Shown here piece after piece: positions 35,392 to 49,400 of a DNA stretch of 64,000 bases (positions are counted from its first letter, which is position 1; each line of letters begins with the position of its first letter). The notes under the pieces are model-generated. The model saw only the letters and a program-made list of their open reading frames with translations, did not search any database and was not told the origin of the DNA. Both the position numbers and the translations under genes were made by a program. This DNA comes from Phallus indusiatus (lineage: Eukaryota; Basidiomycota; Agaricomycetes; Phallales; Phallaceae), in assembly GCA_027605045.1 (NCBI GenBank), contig JAQFWX010000051.1:206289-270288 (forward strand). Reading direction: 5' to 3'.

Positions 35392-36160
35392 CGATTTGAA
35401 TGGAAGTCTTAATGTGTTTTGAATTTTGATTTATCATGGTAAACATCAACGAAAGAAATTTTTTTGTTTGACGCGAGAAGACCGTGACGTACATCAGAGA
35501 TGCACCTTTAATATGTATCTATTTCACAATCAATAGTGACTGATAAACTTTATATTTTTTTTCGCAAAGCTTGGGGCACCAACGCCGCCACCAGCGTTGT
35601 TATTATGGACCTATCGATAGTTAATCATCCGGGGAGGTAACACATACGTTGTCTTTGTACGTCAGTTTACCCTTTTTTTTCCCTGTTCTTTTGTTCTTTC
35701 AGTCTTGATTTTGACACATCTATTATCCGAATTATGTATATTCACAGAATGGTTCTTTCGTACATACTACAGTACGCTTCCATTGTATTTAATAGCTGCA
35801 GTTTTAGCGAAGTAATCGATGAGTGGTTCCTGCTAAGCGATTGGTTCCTTGTCCAAAAGCCAAAGCAAATACATAATTTACCTCACCTCACCTCGATACC
35901 TTGCTTCAACATCGTTATCGGCACGCTGAAAAGCTTATTAGCCTGTTCATTAGTAGTCTTCGCAGGCCGTCAGTGCGTCCTCGGAACACCCTATGCCCCG
36001 GCATAAACATAGCACCAGACACTATTCGCCGTGCGTGACTGAAACGTGCATCGATGAACGATGATTGAGATGCCAGTGATGATGAATATGATCCTCGCGA
36101 TCCTTGCACTGCAACGCCGTTGTGACCTTCGATGGCCGGGCGCCTCGATTCGGTTAGATC
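35392..36160. other. Intergenic, nothing recognised
   Basis: No supported gene between copy E and the UAP1 promoter. Confidence 0.4.
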
Positions 36161-36164
36161 AAAC

Positions 36165-36272
36165 AAACAAAATGGATAAAAGGCTCCGCTCGCCTTAAAA
36201 GCCACCCCCCACCACTACCTCAATACGCTAAGAGATACCAGCCCTTGTCGTCATTCACAACACCACACAGAT
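36165..36272 (+). promoter_or_regulatory. UAP1 promoter region
   Basis: GGATAAAAGGC (36170-36182) is TATA-like, followed by a C-rich run (GCCACCCCCCACCACTACC) and a CACACAGATATG start context about 95 bp later. Confidence 0.45.
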
Positions 36273-37915
36273 ATGTCCAACGCCGTCGACCCCGTTTCGC
36301 TTTTTGAAAAGTACAAGACAGCGGGACAAGACCATGTATTCACTTACTGGCCGATTTTATCCCCTTCGGAACGCACCGCCCTCCTCTCCCAGCTAACGAG
36401 TCTCGACGTCAATAGGGTGAACGGGATATACAAACGTGCCATGGAATACGAGAAAAGCAACGCCAACAGCGCGAGTGCCGCGAAGGACACCGTCGAGCCG
36501 TTACCCAAAGATAGAGTAGAAAGCATCGTTGCTCTAGATACACCAGCGACGGCGCGGAAAATTGACGAATGGCGCAGTGCAGGTCTCAAAGCCATCGCTG
36601 CTAATCGTGTCGCCGTTTTACTCATGGCGGGTGGTCAGGGTACGCGTCTCGGGTCGTCCGCGCCTAAAGGTTGCTATGACATTGGGCTTCCGTCGCACAA
36701 AAGCTTGTTCCAGTATCAGGCGGAGAGGATCAAACGATTGCAGGTCGTCGCTGCACAGTTGTCGGGCAAGAAGGATGATCAAGTTGTTATTCCGTGGTAT
36801 GTTATGACAAGCGGTCCTACGCGTGCCGAGACGCAGGCGTATTTCGAGAAGAATGCGTATTTTGGGTTAGACAAGGCTAACGTTATATTCTTTGAGCAAG
36901 GTATGCAGTACAGTTCAATCACTCGTTTTTAGAACGTAACTCACATTTTGATTGTGAAAAAAAAGGTACATTACCTTGCTTCACTCTCGATGGCAAAATC
37001 ATGCTCGAGGCGGCCTCAAAAGTAGCCGTAGCACCAGATGGAAACGGTGGATTGTACGCAGCCTTACGTCAACCACTCTCGCCCTCCGACCCGAAGCGTA
37101 CAGTACTATCAGATCTCCGATCTCGTAAAATTGACTACATCCACGCCTATTGTGTCGATAATTGCCTCGTCAAAGTAGCAGACCCCGTTTTCATAGGATA
37201 CAACATCCAAACCGGCGCTGAATGCGCTGCCAAAGTCGTTCCAAAATCAAGCCCTACGGAATCAGTCGGTGTCATTGCTCTGAAGGATAAGAAATATTCC
37301 GTTGTAGAATATAGCGAAATCTCAAAAGAGAAAGCTGAAAGACGAGATGAAGGCACAGGAGAGCTCACGTTTAGAGCGGCGAATATTGCGAATCACTTTT
37401 ATACGACTGCGTTTTTGGAGCGTGTGCAGACTTTTGAGGATGAAATGCCGTTCCACGTTGCAAGGAAGAAAATTCCGTACGTTCCAACTCCAGCTCTACC
37501 AGCCGACTTTTCCATCTCTTCCCCTGCCCCATCATCACCATCCTCTTCTTCACATCCACAAACCATCAAAGCGACCTCTCCAAACGGTTTTAAACTCGAA
37601 CTTTTCGTGTTCGACGTATTCCCCTTCGCCCAAACATTCAGCGTCCTCGAAGTTTCCCGAAGCGACGAATTCAGCCCCCTCAAAAATGCTCCTGGAACGG
37701 GCTCCGACGATCCCGAAACGAGTCGACGCGATTTGCTCCGTGTTCAGAGAGGTTGGCTTGAGAGTGCAGGCGTTGGAGTAAACCCCGGCGTTGAAATTGA
37801 AGTTTCCCCGCTTGTGAGTTATTCTGGGGAGGGACTAGAAGCGTTGAAGAACGTTGTGCTTAAGAAGAGTGGGGTGTTGAATGATGTGAAAGATTTGAAG
37901 GCGTTGACTGCTTAA
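36273..37915 (+). CDS. UAP1: UDP-N-acetylglucosamine pyrophosphorylase
   Basis: Joins N-acetylglucosamine-1-phosphate and UTP to make UDP-GlcNAc, the precursor for chitin, N-glycans and GPI anchors; cytosolic. Two exons, 36273-36900 and 36966-37915, 525 residues. The uridyltransferase signature LLMAGGQGTRLGSSAPKGCY is at about residues 117-136, followed by IGLPSHKSLFQYQAERI, PWYVMTSGPT and, across the intron, FFEQGTLPCFTLDGKIM, then APDGNGGLYAAL. A serine-rich insert around 37510-37560 makes it slightly longer than typical members. The single intron has GTATGC and AAAAG borders. Confidence 0.95.
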
Positions 37916-40700
37916 AAGGCCGCTCCGATATCTCAATTCTTTTTTTTTTGCTCGCTCGTTTTATAATAATCTGCTCTAGAAACTTTGTGTACCCCCTTAT
38001 TGTCTCACGGACTTGGATATATACCTGAAAATTAATCATTGTCAATGTATAGCTTTTCTTTCGAATCATTTAGGGATACGTTCTGAACGTCGGCTATCAA
38101 GATATAAAGGCTTGCACCCTTGCATCCTCAATACCATAAGACTGCCGGTTGCCGGAGGTCCAGTGCCAGTGGCCATATGATGAACTCACCGAGACACCAA
38201 TAAACTTGCAGCCTGAGGCTGAGCTGTGTTTATAAAAATGATCCAAGGTTCAATAAATTTCTGCCAGATCATCTTGTTCCTTTTCTCCCTTTAAAATTGA
38301 ACCCTTTTTTCATGTCTTCGAGGCTATTACGAGTCTGAGCAGTTTTACCCGTGTTACATGTGCACTGAACACACTGCGGCAACCTTCATGGTGATGATCC
38401 GGCATAAATTGAAAAAGAGCATTAAAAGTAATAGTACAGACTATACTAATGAGAAATATTGGCTACTCCTATTACTAATAAAACTTCTAGACTACCGTCA
38501 AATTAGTCTATCGGATCGCTAGATCAGTGTCAGTCTAAGTGAGTCAGTGACCATAGGCTATCGCAAAAAAATAAGTAGGGGTGATACGACCAAATACAAC
38601 TGCTGGTTTTACTCTCACTAATTTTTACTATACTGAAATTAGGGAGAAAAACTCTACAAACGTATGAATAGCACAGGAATGTCATAGTTAAACATATCAG
38701 CAGTGTCCATTGTACAACCTAGTGATTAGCACAGTCTGACATGGGAAAGCTCCCGGACGGACTATAAATTGGTTTACACGAGAAGTGGCAACGAAATGTC
38801 ATGCAAGACAACGAATTACGCGAAAATTGTCCCACAAATTCACCGGAAGCCACTATGTGTTTGTTTCGTGGCTGTATATGCATGCGAAATGTGCCACTAG
38901 AAATGCACTAAGCTTAGCAGTGTCATCTCGTTTGTCTACACGCGGAAATTGGAAAAATCATCCTAAAGTGTAAAAGAGCGGAAAATAAAAAGGATGCTAT
39001 ACTATGACATGTTGTTGACCCAATTGCTGACATTGAGGGGTACCTGTGATACGACTCGTGTCGCGTCGCCTCAGGAGCGCGACCGGGCTGATGATGATTG
39101 ATCCATCGATATCATACCTTCCTAATTCGACAGTCGACGTCGATACAGTGTGAATCTGGCTTTCTTTTTGTATTGTTTGTGTTTCTCAACACAGCAGATG
39201 TTATATTTATTTTCTCAGCGCATACGAGGTATTGTTTTCAGACTCCAGTTCCTGGCTGTAGACTAATCCCGATATGGCAGATCGTAGTTTGGATAAGCAT
39301 TGACGCAAATCCAGTCACCGTTGAAACAGATGTTCCCATTTCTACTCCACCGTCGTTTTACCTAGATGTCAACGTAAAAAAGACACGTTTTTCTTTCGTG
39401 TGCTGGTTATTTAATAATCTGTGGAGCTCTATATTAATGAGGTTTGATAGAGAATGCATATACATACTTTGAAGCATGTTGTTTGCCGACGCGACGTGAG
39501 CATGGCACTAGTGATGATGCTCAATGATACGCCGACGGGGTTTTCCGCGACGCATGACATGACATTTTGCGGTGCTATGACATAGTGAATAAGTTTTGGG
39601 CGAATTACGATAAAGTGAGATGCTAGCGCTTGAACCTGTCATTTTGAAAATCAAAATCAAAGATGGCGTACCAGAGTTATGTAAGAATCTTCTAAAAAAA
39701 AGAAATACTACTCCTAACTTTAGCAAAGTCGAGCAAACCATTTCAAAAATAAGAGGTTTGACTACTATTAGAACGGAATACTTTATCCCATGAAACAAAC
39801 ACCAAAAAAAATTGCTTTCTGAAATGTGCCAATTGCCAAGTTTCAATGGGTCTCGGATGTTGCGGACTTAAATAAATATATGCATACTAGCGTGAGGCGG
39901 ATTGACGGATCTGAATAGAATTGGAATGACTGCTCATGGGAATGGCGCATGTCACGATCTCTTGGAGATCTCGTGTCCCATGCATGTATGCATGTTATTC
40001 GGTACATCATGATGATGGTTAAGCGCGTGGTGCCTAGAGCTGACAGCGACGTCAGTGTCAGTGTTGATGTCAAACTAACTCAGATTGTATTGTTTTAGTG
40101 AAAATCTATTAATTCTGAGCTCAACTTAATAGTTAATCTCAATACCTTAGATACAGAGATATGCTCGACTTTTTATCTGCGGATAAACGGCCGTACACAG
40201 ACGCCTGTGCATATATGCAGGACTATATGCGGAAATTATCATATCTTACGGATGTTGGAATCCTTCTATATTATCTACGAAACTCGGACTTCGTGTATGA
40301 ACCTCGCACAGCATGAACAGAGGTCAGAAAGGAAGCTGAAACTACGCGTGGACCATTAACAAACCCCCTCAATTTTCAGGACAATTCTTCTGATGCTCCA
40401 CCCATGAGAAAAATAAGACGTCTATAACCAGTGCATATAGTCAGTCATTATACTCTGAGGTTCCTGTATCGGCACACCGTCTTATATTTCAATTTTTCAA
40501 ATCCGCGCTGTTTTGTCTTCCGTTCTTCCGTATGAAAACGACTTGACTCAAAATTTTTCACACAGATCATGCAAATTGTAGCAAATATAAAGAAACAACA
40601 TTTATTCAACGATCCAGGTTTACATATTTGGAATTTAAATAAAACTCCCGGTCTTCTTCAACTTGCCACTCGGTCAAGTTCCGTGAGGAATAGATGACTC
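37916..40700. other. Gene-poor intergenic stretch
   Basis: About 2.8 kb with no recognised gene. Short open frames (for example plus 39098-39472 and minus 39508-39846) have no supporting features. Confidence 0.4.
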
Positions 40701-41244
40701 TCATAAGGAGATAGCATTGCATCCGAGATTGATCTAATATTGCATTATTTCTTTGCTGAAATGATATCATATTTTTTTGACTTACAAGTCCGTTGAATTG
40801 GTCGTCGGTGCAGCAAACAGCTTGTTCATTGCAGGTGGCGCCGTTGAGAAGGTCACTGAAAAAAAGAAAATTTAAAAAAACTAATGAGAAGAGAAGAGAA
40901 ATTGTGTTTACAGGGCGCTGATGGAAGTACATCCAAGACCGATTAAACCTGTAACGTCGCCTAGGACGACGCCCAGGAGGCCTAAAAGCTCAGTTACAAC
41001 GTCGCTGGATGAGGTTTGTACGGTGTTGCAGCATGCAACGTTTCCTAAAGTGCGTAATCAGAGTTAGTGAGCAATATTGTCGAGCCTAGTCTTCGAAATT
41101 GTTCATACCGGTGTTGCATTGAGAAACGGTGGTGACCGTTGGTGCTGGTGCGGTGACAGTTACGGTGGTGGTAACTGGGTTGTTGGCGGTGACAAAGACT
41201 GCGAAGAGAGCAGTGATGAAGAAGATGACAACTTTGGAGTGCAT
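40701..41244 (-). CDS. Class I hydrophobin
   Basis: Small secreted amphipathic protein that self-assembles at air-water and wall surfaces. Exons on the minus strand: 41244-41109, 41044-40912, 40855-40786 and 40733-40701; total 372 nt, 123 residues. A signal peptide (HSKVVIFFITALFAVFVTA) is followed by a Thr/Val-rich linker and eight cysteines in the pattern C-x6-CC-x32-C-x13-C-x5-CC-x12-C, within class I spacing. It ends INLGCNAISL. The last exon is 33 nt and was found by requiring the eighth cysteine. Confidence 0.93.
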
Positions 41245-41336
41245 AGTGTGTTTTGTAAGAGAGGTTGTTTTAGACAACAAGTAGAAAATCTCAACTAGAT
41301 TCAGCTGATGAGGAAAGAAAGTATGAAAAACTGGAC

Positions 41337-41348
41337 TCTTTTTATACT
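41337..41348 (-). promoter_or_regulatory. Hydrophobin TATA box
   Basis: GAGTATAAAAAG on the minus strand, about 95 bp upstream of the start codon. Confidence 0.6.
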
Positions 41349-41349
41349 C

Positions 41350-44300
41350 TTTCAAGGAGGACTTAATTTAATTTCTTTTCCTTTTTTTTGAACAAAGCTG
41401 ACGCAACAAACGATGTCTAACTGAGTTCCACCCCGCGGCACTCCAAATAACCGAGACATTCTCTCAGAACAACGGCAACAGTTGGCAGTATCATGCTTAA
41501 CAAATGAATTCCTTTTGACACTGACAGTTCCGTCGGCAGAATGGTTGTCATGTCGTTTTCTATTCTTGATCTGACTTTGAAGAGCTTCGAAAGAGGGCAT
41601 ATATCATGCGTTGATATCACAATGCGCTTGCAACGCTGTCCAGGCACGAAATCTACGGCCGAGAATCCGGATGTCACTGCCTGTCATTGAAAAAAAATGC
41701 CTCACGCAGTTCAGTTGTAGAGAACAATCAGGCGCTTCGAAAAAGCTGAGATAAGTTTGTATTCATGGTGTCTCTCTTAGTAGAAACTTCGAGCAGTTCC
41801 TGGCTGCGCAGTGAAAAAGCGATCAGCCAAAAGTTCGCCCCGAAAACAAAAATTGCTACTAGTGCGAAGATTATTTTATTTCAGCCGCGTGCATTGGTGA
41901 CATTAATCCAAAGCCAAACTAAAGTAACTAGAAAAGCACTGTCAGATGCTGAGATATTATTATCCAGTACGTCAGCATATACGTCAAGATGACAGACTTG
42001 AAATAAAGTCCCCCTTTTTTCCTTGAATCAGAAACAATTTGCAAAAAAAAAAAAACTACAAAAAAGAGTGATCCGAGTGCTGGAATTTTATTGGGAATTT
42101 CTTGAGCGGGTGGCAGTTGTCGAAGTAGGTTTTTGCCGAGAGCGCGTGAGCACGGTTGCAAACGCTTGACGTGAATCCCGAGTTGCCGCGGATGAACGTA
42201 CAAGTGTTCACGCTGTAAAAGACATTTGAGATGCCCTTCGAAGGCCTTATGAATATATAACGAGGACATCTCGAAACTCATATAACAGCGATGAACAAAG
42301 CTTAAATCGGGGTTAAAAGACACTTAGCTTTACGGGCGAGGAGCAGCTTTCAAATGAAAACTGGACTAATTCCTCAGGAACACGAACCAATTGGAAAGCA
42401 TACTAGATAAGTGTGCGAAAGCTTAGACATTTGACATCTAAACTTCGAGAAAGAACAAAGAGAACAACGTAAACGGCGTTAATTTCCTCGGCATGATTTT
42501 TCTTTCTCCAAGCTTTAACATATGATATGATATTTGATGATTAAAATGTTCCAAAATGTGTGGACCGTCGAGACCGGGTTTGAGGAAATTCTTAATTCCA
42601 GCCTATGACGAAGTTTATATTACGGATAAATGGTCGCTCAATGAAACGGAAATGAACCTGAACAGCTGATTGATAGCGCACATGCGCCCAAAATGAAGTT
42701 CGAGTTCTCAGTGTTGGAGAAACCATCTGCAGTCACGAACGGGTTTTACTAACAAACCTTTAGTAGAATTAAACTTAATCATGTAATTTATATAATAAAA
42801 GCAAAGTAGAGCCTTACTATAGGTGAAAACCAACTTCAATTCGAAGGTTCAACGTGCAACGCTCAAATTTGAGTTTCAAAGCTTAATAGACCCGATCTCG
42901 GAGTGGTGCCCTCTAATTTCTTGTTGACAGATTTTACTCTAAAGCCACTTTGGTACATCAAGAAGTCTCAACAAGGACACGAGAAGACATCGTGAACCAA
43001 ATATACGTATACGCCCGCTTTTAACTTGAATGAGTTTGATACATAGAATTATGTGTAATTTATCGACGTACCCAGATCCGAGAATTCAAATAATGTATAT
43101 AATGATAGTGTTCAGAGGTTCAAGAGACAGATTATAGTAGAGATCGCGCCCGCTCAATAGCTATTTGTGATATGCGAAACCCGACCAAAGGTCTGCATCC
43201 ACGCCCGTCTATCCCACCCAGAAAAACTCTCAACAAACGTCTGTGACTGCACGGCACAGCAGCTGAATCGAGGGCTGCAATTCAACGCGAAAGTGTCAAA
43301 TGTCAAGCTTACTCTAAGACAAGCTATTACCTTGACACAATGACACTATACTTCCGTTATCGTTCACGAGACCTAAAAATGTCAGCATCTATATCAGTTG
43401 ACTAGAGAGCGTTGGTCCATACGTCCTTTAAGTTCAGCTCTCGTTTTTGCTTCTGTCTTACCAACTCAAGATCAACGATCAACTAGTAGAACACCAGCAC
43501 AAACGGTAACTGCCAGCAAGTTCATCCTTCATCACTCCCTTTACATATCTTTCTTTTCTTTTCTTCAGTGGTCTTGACGGCGTAGCCATCAGCTGCAATT
43601 ATGCAGTTTATCACAGGCTCCGCGACTGGCACAAGAATAGGCTGTAGGCTACATGATCATGGAAGGAGATGTAGCGCTTTTTTTTGAGCTCCGCCGAGAC
43701 GGGACGCCGAATCAGCTATGTTATTTGAAAACCTCATGACTCATAGAACCCATCTCACAACACAACGCCAAAACAAAAGCGCAGTAATCCTTTTAGTAAT
43801 GGCACGCTCTCCCGAAGGCGAAGATGTCCGAGAAATCGAAAACTTTATCAAGCTGCAAGCGCGACGATACAAGCACAGCCAAAAAACCTTCAGCACGACG
43901 ACATACATTTTCATTTCAAAATATGTATGGCAGCAAGTGCCATCTATGATTCTTCAATCAACTCACGGTTGCACCGAGGCACATTCCGACCCTGCTAATG
44001 AACTTGAGAAGACAATCTGGCCGCTTAGTCCTCATCCATTAGATTTGGCGCAAAGAATTCTTGCACATCCTTAGTTTTCATAATTGCATCCTTACATATC
44101 TCCTGAAGGATCACGCGGAAAACTTCCTTATTTCAAATGTGTTCCGAACCGACGGATTTAACCAGTCACCGGTCATACATCTTGCATCCTGCATCATCTC
44201 TGAATTTCACCTCCTATGCGTATGCGCAAATAGTCGAGTGTTCCTTAAAACATAGCTCAGCATCTTAAACCCTATGAAGGTCAGTTTGAGATCATGTAAG

Positions 44301-44690
44301 TGAACCATTGACTACCTCTATCTAACATCGTCATGGATAAGCATGTGCTACAGTAGGGATGGTACATAGCTCTTTCCCCGATCAAGCTACATATCGGAAT
44401 TCAGTTTTGCGTCTAGAATGCGATACATCACGTAAATTTTCAAAGCTATATATTGGTTGTACTCGGTTGTACTCACAACCTACTTGCCGTAGAAATACGT
44501 ATGCACTCTCGTACGTGCCGGTTCAACAACAAATCATTTCATGCTTGGCATCTAATATACGAACTTCGTTCATTTCGCCTGAAAAGTTTTAACACAGGGT
44601 CCACGCGATACATAAGTACGAGCTTTCAATCGACATTTTTGAACTATCTCAAGCTCTTACAACTTTTTCGAACAGAAATACCATTTCATA
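41350..44690. other. Gene-poor intergenic stretch
   Basis: No gene recognised in about 3.3 kb. A 118-residue plus frame at 43718-44074 lacks any known domain and is not called. Confidence 0.4.
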
Positions 44691-44696
44691 CTAACA

Positions 44697-46206
44697 ATGT
44701 CCGTGTCCGGTTCCCGCCCAACAGCTGAAAGTGCAGCCAAAATCCTGGCCAAAGAAATCAAAGATAAAACTGGTATGACAGAACGAAGTTCCGTTGAATT
44801 ATCTACCATTTTTTTCTATAGTGATCATCACTGGTGTCACTCAAGGCGGGTTCGGTGGAGAGGCAGCGCGTGCTCTAGCTCTTTTTGGAGCTAAAGTTAT
44901 CTTAGCCGGTCGCGGTCTATCCAAGTACGCTATACGAGTCATGATACACGTATATGCGTATTTTCGCCTTCTAATAATCCTCTAGGTTGAAAGAAACAGC
45001 GGAGTCCATCAAAAAGGAAGTGCCTGATGCAGATGTGCGCGAGCTTGTCCTCGACCTGGGTTCGCAGCAATCAGTACGACAGGCTGCGACTGAAGTCCTC
45101 AAATATTCAGCACCTGTGGATGTCCTCATTCTGAATGCGGGAACTGTAAGTTTGTCCCTCCTAATCTCATTTCCGACAATTTACGTTGGTGAATTAACGT
45201 ATCTTAGATGGTGACATCCCACATTAAAACTCCAGAAGGGCTTGAGCTGCAATTTGGGACAAACCATATTGGACATTTTCTCTTCGCCAATTTAATCCTT
45301 CCAAAGCTCCTTGAGGCGCCTGCGCCTCGCGTGGTATCTGTAGCCTCAGTGTTGCATTTCGCAAGCGACATTCATTTTGACGTATGCCTCGGATAATTCT
45401 CTCAATAAACATTACAACTTCTTGTTTTTGACAGGACCTCAATCTGGAAAATGAAACTACCTACGATAAATGGGTCGCATAGTATGTAAAATTTTCGAAT
45501 TATTCAGGGTTTCGATTTATGACGCCCTATCTTCTAGTGCTCAGAGTAAAACAGTGGGTTCAGTTTTGACATTAAGAAAAATAAAAGCTCATTTTACCTC
45601 CCAGGCAAACATGCTTTTCGCTTTAGAACTTGCAGAACGCTACAGGAATAAAAAACTTCTCGCGTTTAGCTTACACGTGTGTCATTCCAACATCTACCTT
45701 GGGTGCTGTCTAACACGATTCTTTAGCCAGGAGGATCATTGACCGGGATGACAAGCCACATGACGACGGAGGACTATATCAGGTTCTCTCATGGCTGGAA
45801 TCCTGATGGCACACCAAAAGGAGATTGGGTACGAACACCTCAAGAATGCGCTGCAAAGTAAGTAAATCCCTAAAATTCATCGTGTCAACAGTTGCTTCAT
45901 TCGATACAGCCACATCGTTGCCGGCTTTGATCCATCTATAGCGGGTAGGCGTTATTTATGAAATGTCAGGGAGTCACATTTTCACTTACATGTCTACTGT
46001 TTTGATAGACAAAAGCGGGTCTTATTTAGTGGAATGTCAGGTTACTGAGGATCCACAGCACGTTCAGCCATATGCGCGCAATAAGGTTTGTAGACCCTAC
46101 ACAAAAATCGGAGTGACTTTCACTCATTCAATTGTAACAGACCAACGCGAAAAGACTTTGGGAATTAAGTGAGAAAATTGTAAAACAAACGTTTGATGTC
46201 CTGTAA
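44697..46206 (+). CDS. Short-chain dehydrogenase/reductase (retinol dehydrogenase/WWOX-like)
   Basis: NAD(P)-dependent oxidoreductase of the classical SDR type; substrate unknown. Eleven exons: 44697-44772, 44822-44924, 44986-45145, 45208-45381, 45435-45481, 45538-45553, 45605-45676, 45727-45857, 45909-45943, 46009-46085, 46141-46206; total 957 nt, 318 residues. The cofactor loop reads TGVTQGGFGGEAARA (the G-G-F-G variant common in fungal members), then LILNAG, the catalytic YAQSK, and SLHPGGSLTGM after the active site. Exon 6 is only 16 nt and encodes the AQSKT part of the active site. The start codon follows AACA and gives a normal N-terminal length. Confidence 0.88.
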
Positions 46207-46487
46207 AATCATAAAAATACGGGTTGGACAAACGGACGGCTACATTTGTCCCCTGAATTAATCTACCAGCAAGGTACAGCGAATGTAAATCCACGCGGTT
46301 GATTGTTTTTCTTTCTTTCTTTTTCAGAAATAACATAACGAGGGATGTACTGCTTTGGAAAATTACATGCATTAGTTTTTCAGGCTTTAAAAAAGTGACA
46401 TAATTGTCAGGAAAACGTGAAAATGTGGCTTTGATAGTGCACATAATCGATACTCAACCAACTTGAACGTCATAACAATCACACCCT

Positions 46488-49400
46488 CTAGGCTAAATCC
46501 TTTTCGCTTTTCTCTCTTCCCGATTCAACTTCGGTGACGCTTGAAGCTTCTCCGTCATTACGAGTATCCTTGGGCAGATTGGATATTGGTCCTTTGTAGT
46601 GGCGACGGCCACCAAGGAAGTACCACATCCTGCCCACAAGGATAGTCAGACCCTCGGTTAGGAGATGGACAGTTCACAGAAGTTCACGTACAGACTGAAT
46701 GCTACAACGCCCAAAGTAATAACGCTAGCGTAATTCATGTTCTTGAAAGTTGTCAATAAATAACAGAAAATTGAAATCTGAGAACAAGAGACCAACCTCT
46801 CTCGTTACGGGTTTGATGTTGGGGAAGGCGAAGATGACGCAAACGAAGCTTAGTTTAATAGGTGTATTAGGTTGGCCCCCCGCCAGATAGGTCATATTTT
46901 GACATACCAAACCCATCTGAATCATGTGTTAACGTTGTATGTCATGAGACACAGCGATGCAAAAGAACGTACGAGCAGCATATTATATTAAACGTCCATC
47001 CTAATAATCCATCTCCTAGATAAAATGGCCCTGGCACGAACTTGACATCAGGATGGTTTTGGTAGATCCTGCGAAGAATAATACTGTAATAATAATCAAC
47101 CACCAATCTGATTGCAAAAAAAAACATTGAGCTTACGGAATGATATAAGAAGAATCAAGTGCTATCGAAAGGAAGATCAGCTCAAGGCTTCCTACAAGAA
47201 GCACCAGACACACCCATGGCTGTCAAACTGAAAATAGCATTAGCGGCAACGGGACTGGCTAAATCTAGCAACCCTGGGAGGAAGCTAAGGAGCACGACTA
47301 TCCATACGGAGTATAATGGTGTGCGGGTGTATTTATTAACTTCTCCGAATAATCCGCGATCTGAAAGAGGGGGTCAAAACATTTAAACCCGATAACTTTA
47401 TTACATTTCAGTAATAATCGTACCGGGGAAACCGTGGTCTCTTGAGAAAGCGAAAACCGTGCGTGAGTTCGCTTGGAGAGCCTGAGATGTTTACAAGTGT
47501 TAGTGTTTAATTCGGAATAATATTGACCGTTGAAAATCACCGTTCTATAAGGGTCATCGGAGTTTGGTGTTTGTTGTTGCACATGTGAGAGAAATTGACT
47601 ACATACTGTACGACTGCGAACGCAGTAAAACAAACGAATGTCCACAAAACGAGAGCACCAGCCGTTCCCATGCGGAGTTGCATAATCTGAACTTCAATTA
47701 GACTATATTTAGAGTTGAAAGACAGTGAAACAAGAAACATGCCTGAAGCATTGCTGAACCAGAGGGACCTGGTAAATTTTCAATCGGACCGCTGCATAAA
47801 ATCAACACTATGTTGAGAAGCCATCCGATGAGACCTGTTCCGATTACCGCAATGAATATTGCGGCTAAAGTGGATCATCTTTAATCTTCTGAACGCCACA
47901 TCTGCGTATTATCGGAAATTACCTGGAGCTAAAACAAGAATTTGCATGTCAGGGGAGTGCTTAATTAAAGTAGCATAAAGTGAGTTACCAGCATATGAAG
48001 CCCGTCGTACTTCCTCTCTGTTCATCAAACAATAGTTGAATCAAATCTACACCAATAATCGGATAACAAATACATACGATATATGAGCTATGCTCGTCAT
48101 CCTCAGCTTCAATGAAATATCTGGAAGTAATTAATTAAGACCCACCTGTGGCATCATAGTCCTGATGGTGAGATGATTCAGATTGTGTAATTTAAGAACC
48201 AAAATAGCGTATTTACCGTCATCTGTCCAATGAGAGAGCAGGGATTCTGTCAAATAAGCTCACGAAGTATGGTGTGTGCTTACAGTCCATTGAACGCTAT
48301 CAATTATTCGTCACGTCAACCTCGTATCTCATTCCCTAATGGCTGACCACACACCTCAGTAGCCCAAAGAGAAAAGCAAGACCATTATTCCAGCCTAATC
48401 AGGATGATGATGTCAATTAAATTGATCGCTTCTTGAGCTGCATATATACCTCCGGTTTGATTGATAAAGCCTAAGATAACAACAAGATAAGCGGATACGC
48501 CGCAGAAGTGCTGGAAGTTTGCACACCTCCGCTACCAAAAACATAACTAGCAGGATGCATATCTGCTCTTTTAGTGCAAGCCAGTAGAACGATTATTATC
48601 ACTAAAGATAAATCAGCCAGAATAATGGTCGACGACCCCGGTTGTACTGACAAAAGGCGGCTCCTAAATTAACGAACACGAAGCATTTCGTCAACCAGGC
48701 CAAATGACGAGTCGCCAAGGAGTTCTATTTCGGAAGATGTCTTATCAAATTCAAATTCAGCTGGTTTGCTCATTGATTTACCAGAATTCCATGGACTATC
48801 AAGAGACCAGCAAATAAACCCACGACCTTTCCCGATGTGATCTCAACCTCGGGCTATCATAAAGTCACATGCACATGTGTTGAAAGTGAGCGGTCTTGGC
48901 AAAATAAAGACTTACCCTCGCGATAGTCACCGCCGCCCATATCATATTACTGAGACCAAATTCGGTTGATCTATTCAAGAAAGTCGGAAGGAGCTTGAGA
49001 AAATGAAAGCGTGACAGCAATTGAGTCTTGACAACTCACGAAACGCCAGCAACTTGTCCTAATTCAGGTATTGAATTAGCTCATATGGTCTGATCAGTGA
49101 ACCATTTACCCAGTATATTCAGCCACCCCACCACCCATCCAACCTATATAGATTATTCATATCCTTGCTCAGATAAAAAGTTATGTATTGCCTACAATCG
49201 CACGATGTTTCTTGGGGCATAGCTGCGCTGACGCCGTGTACAGGCCACCTAGACCAAGTTCAGGACGAAAGGATAGAACGCTTTGAAGCACACTGGTTGA
49301 ATGTCACTAACCGCTTGTGGGGTACGCAGAGACTGTCGGAAGTTGCATTAATCATGGCGCGCGAGTATCATTGAGTCGACACACCTAGCTCAGCGATAGA

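Noticed and set aside
43718..44074. 118-residue hypothetical protein
   Set aside because: No domain, no upstream promoter features and no splice support; the stretch is otherwise gene-poor.
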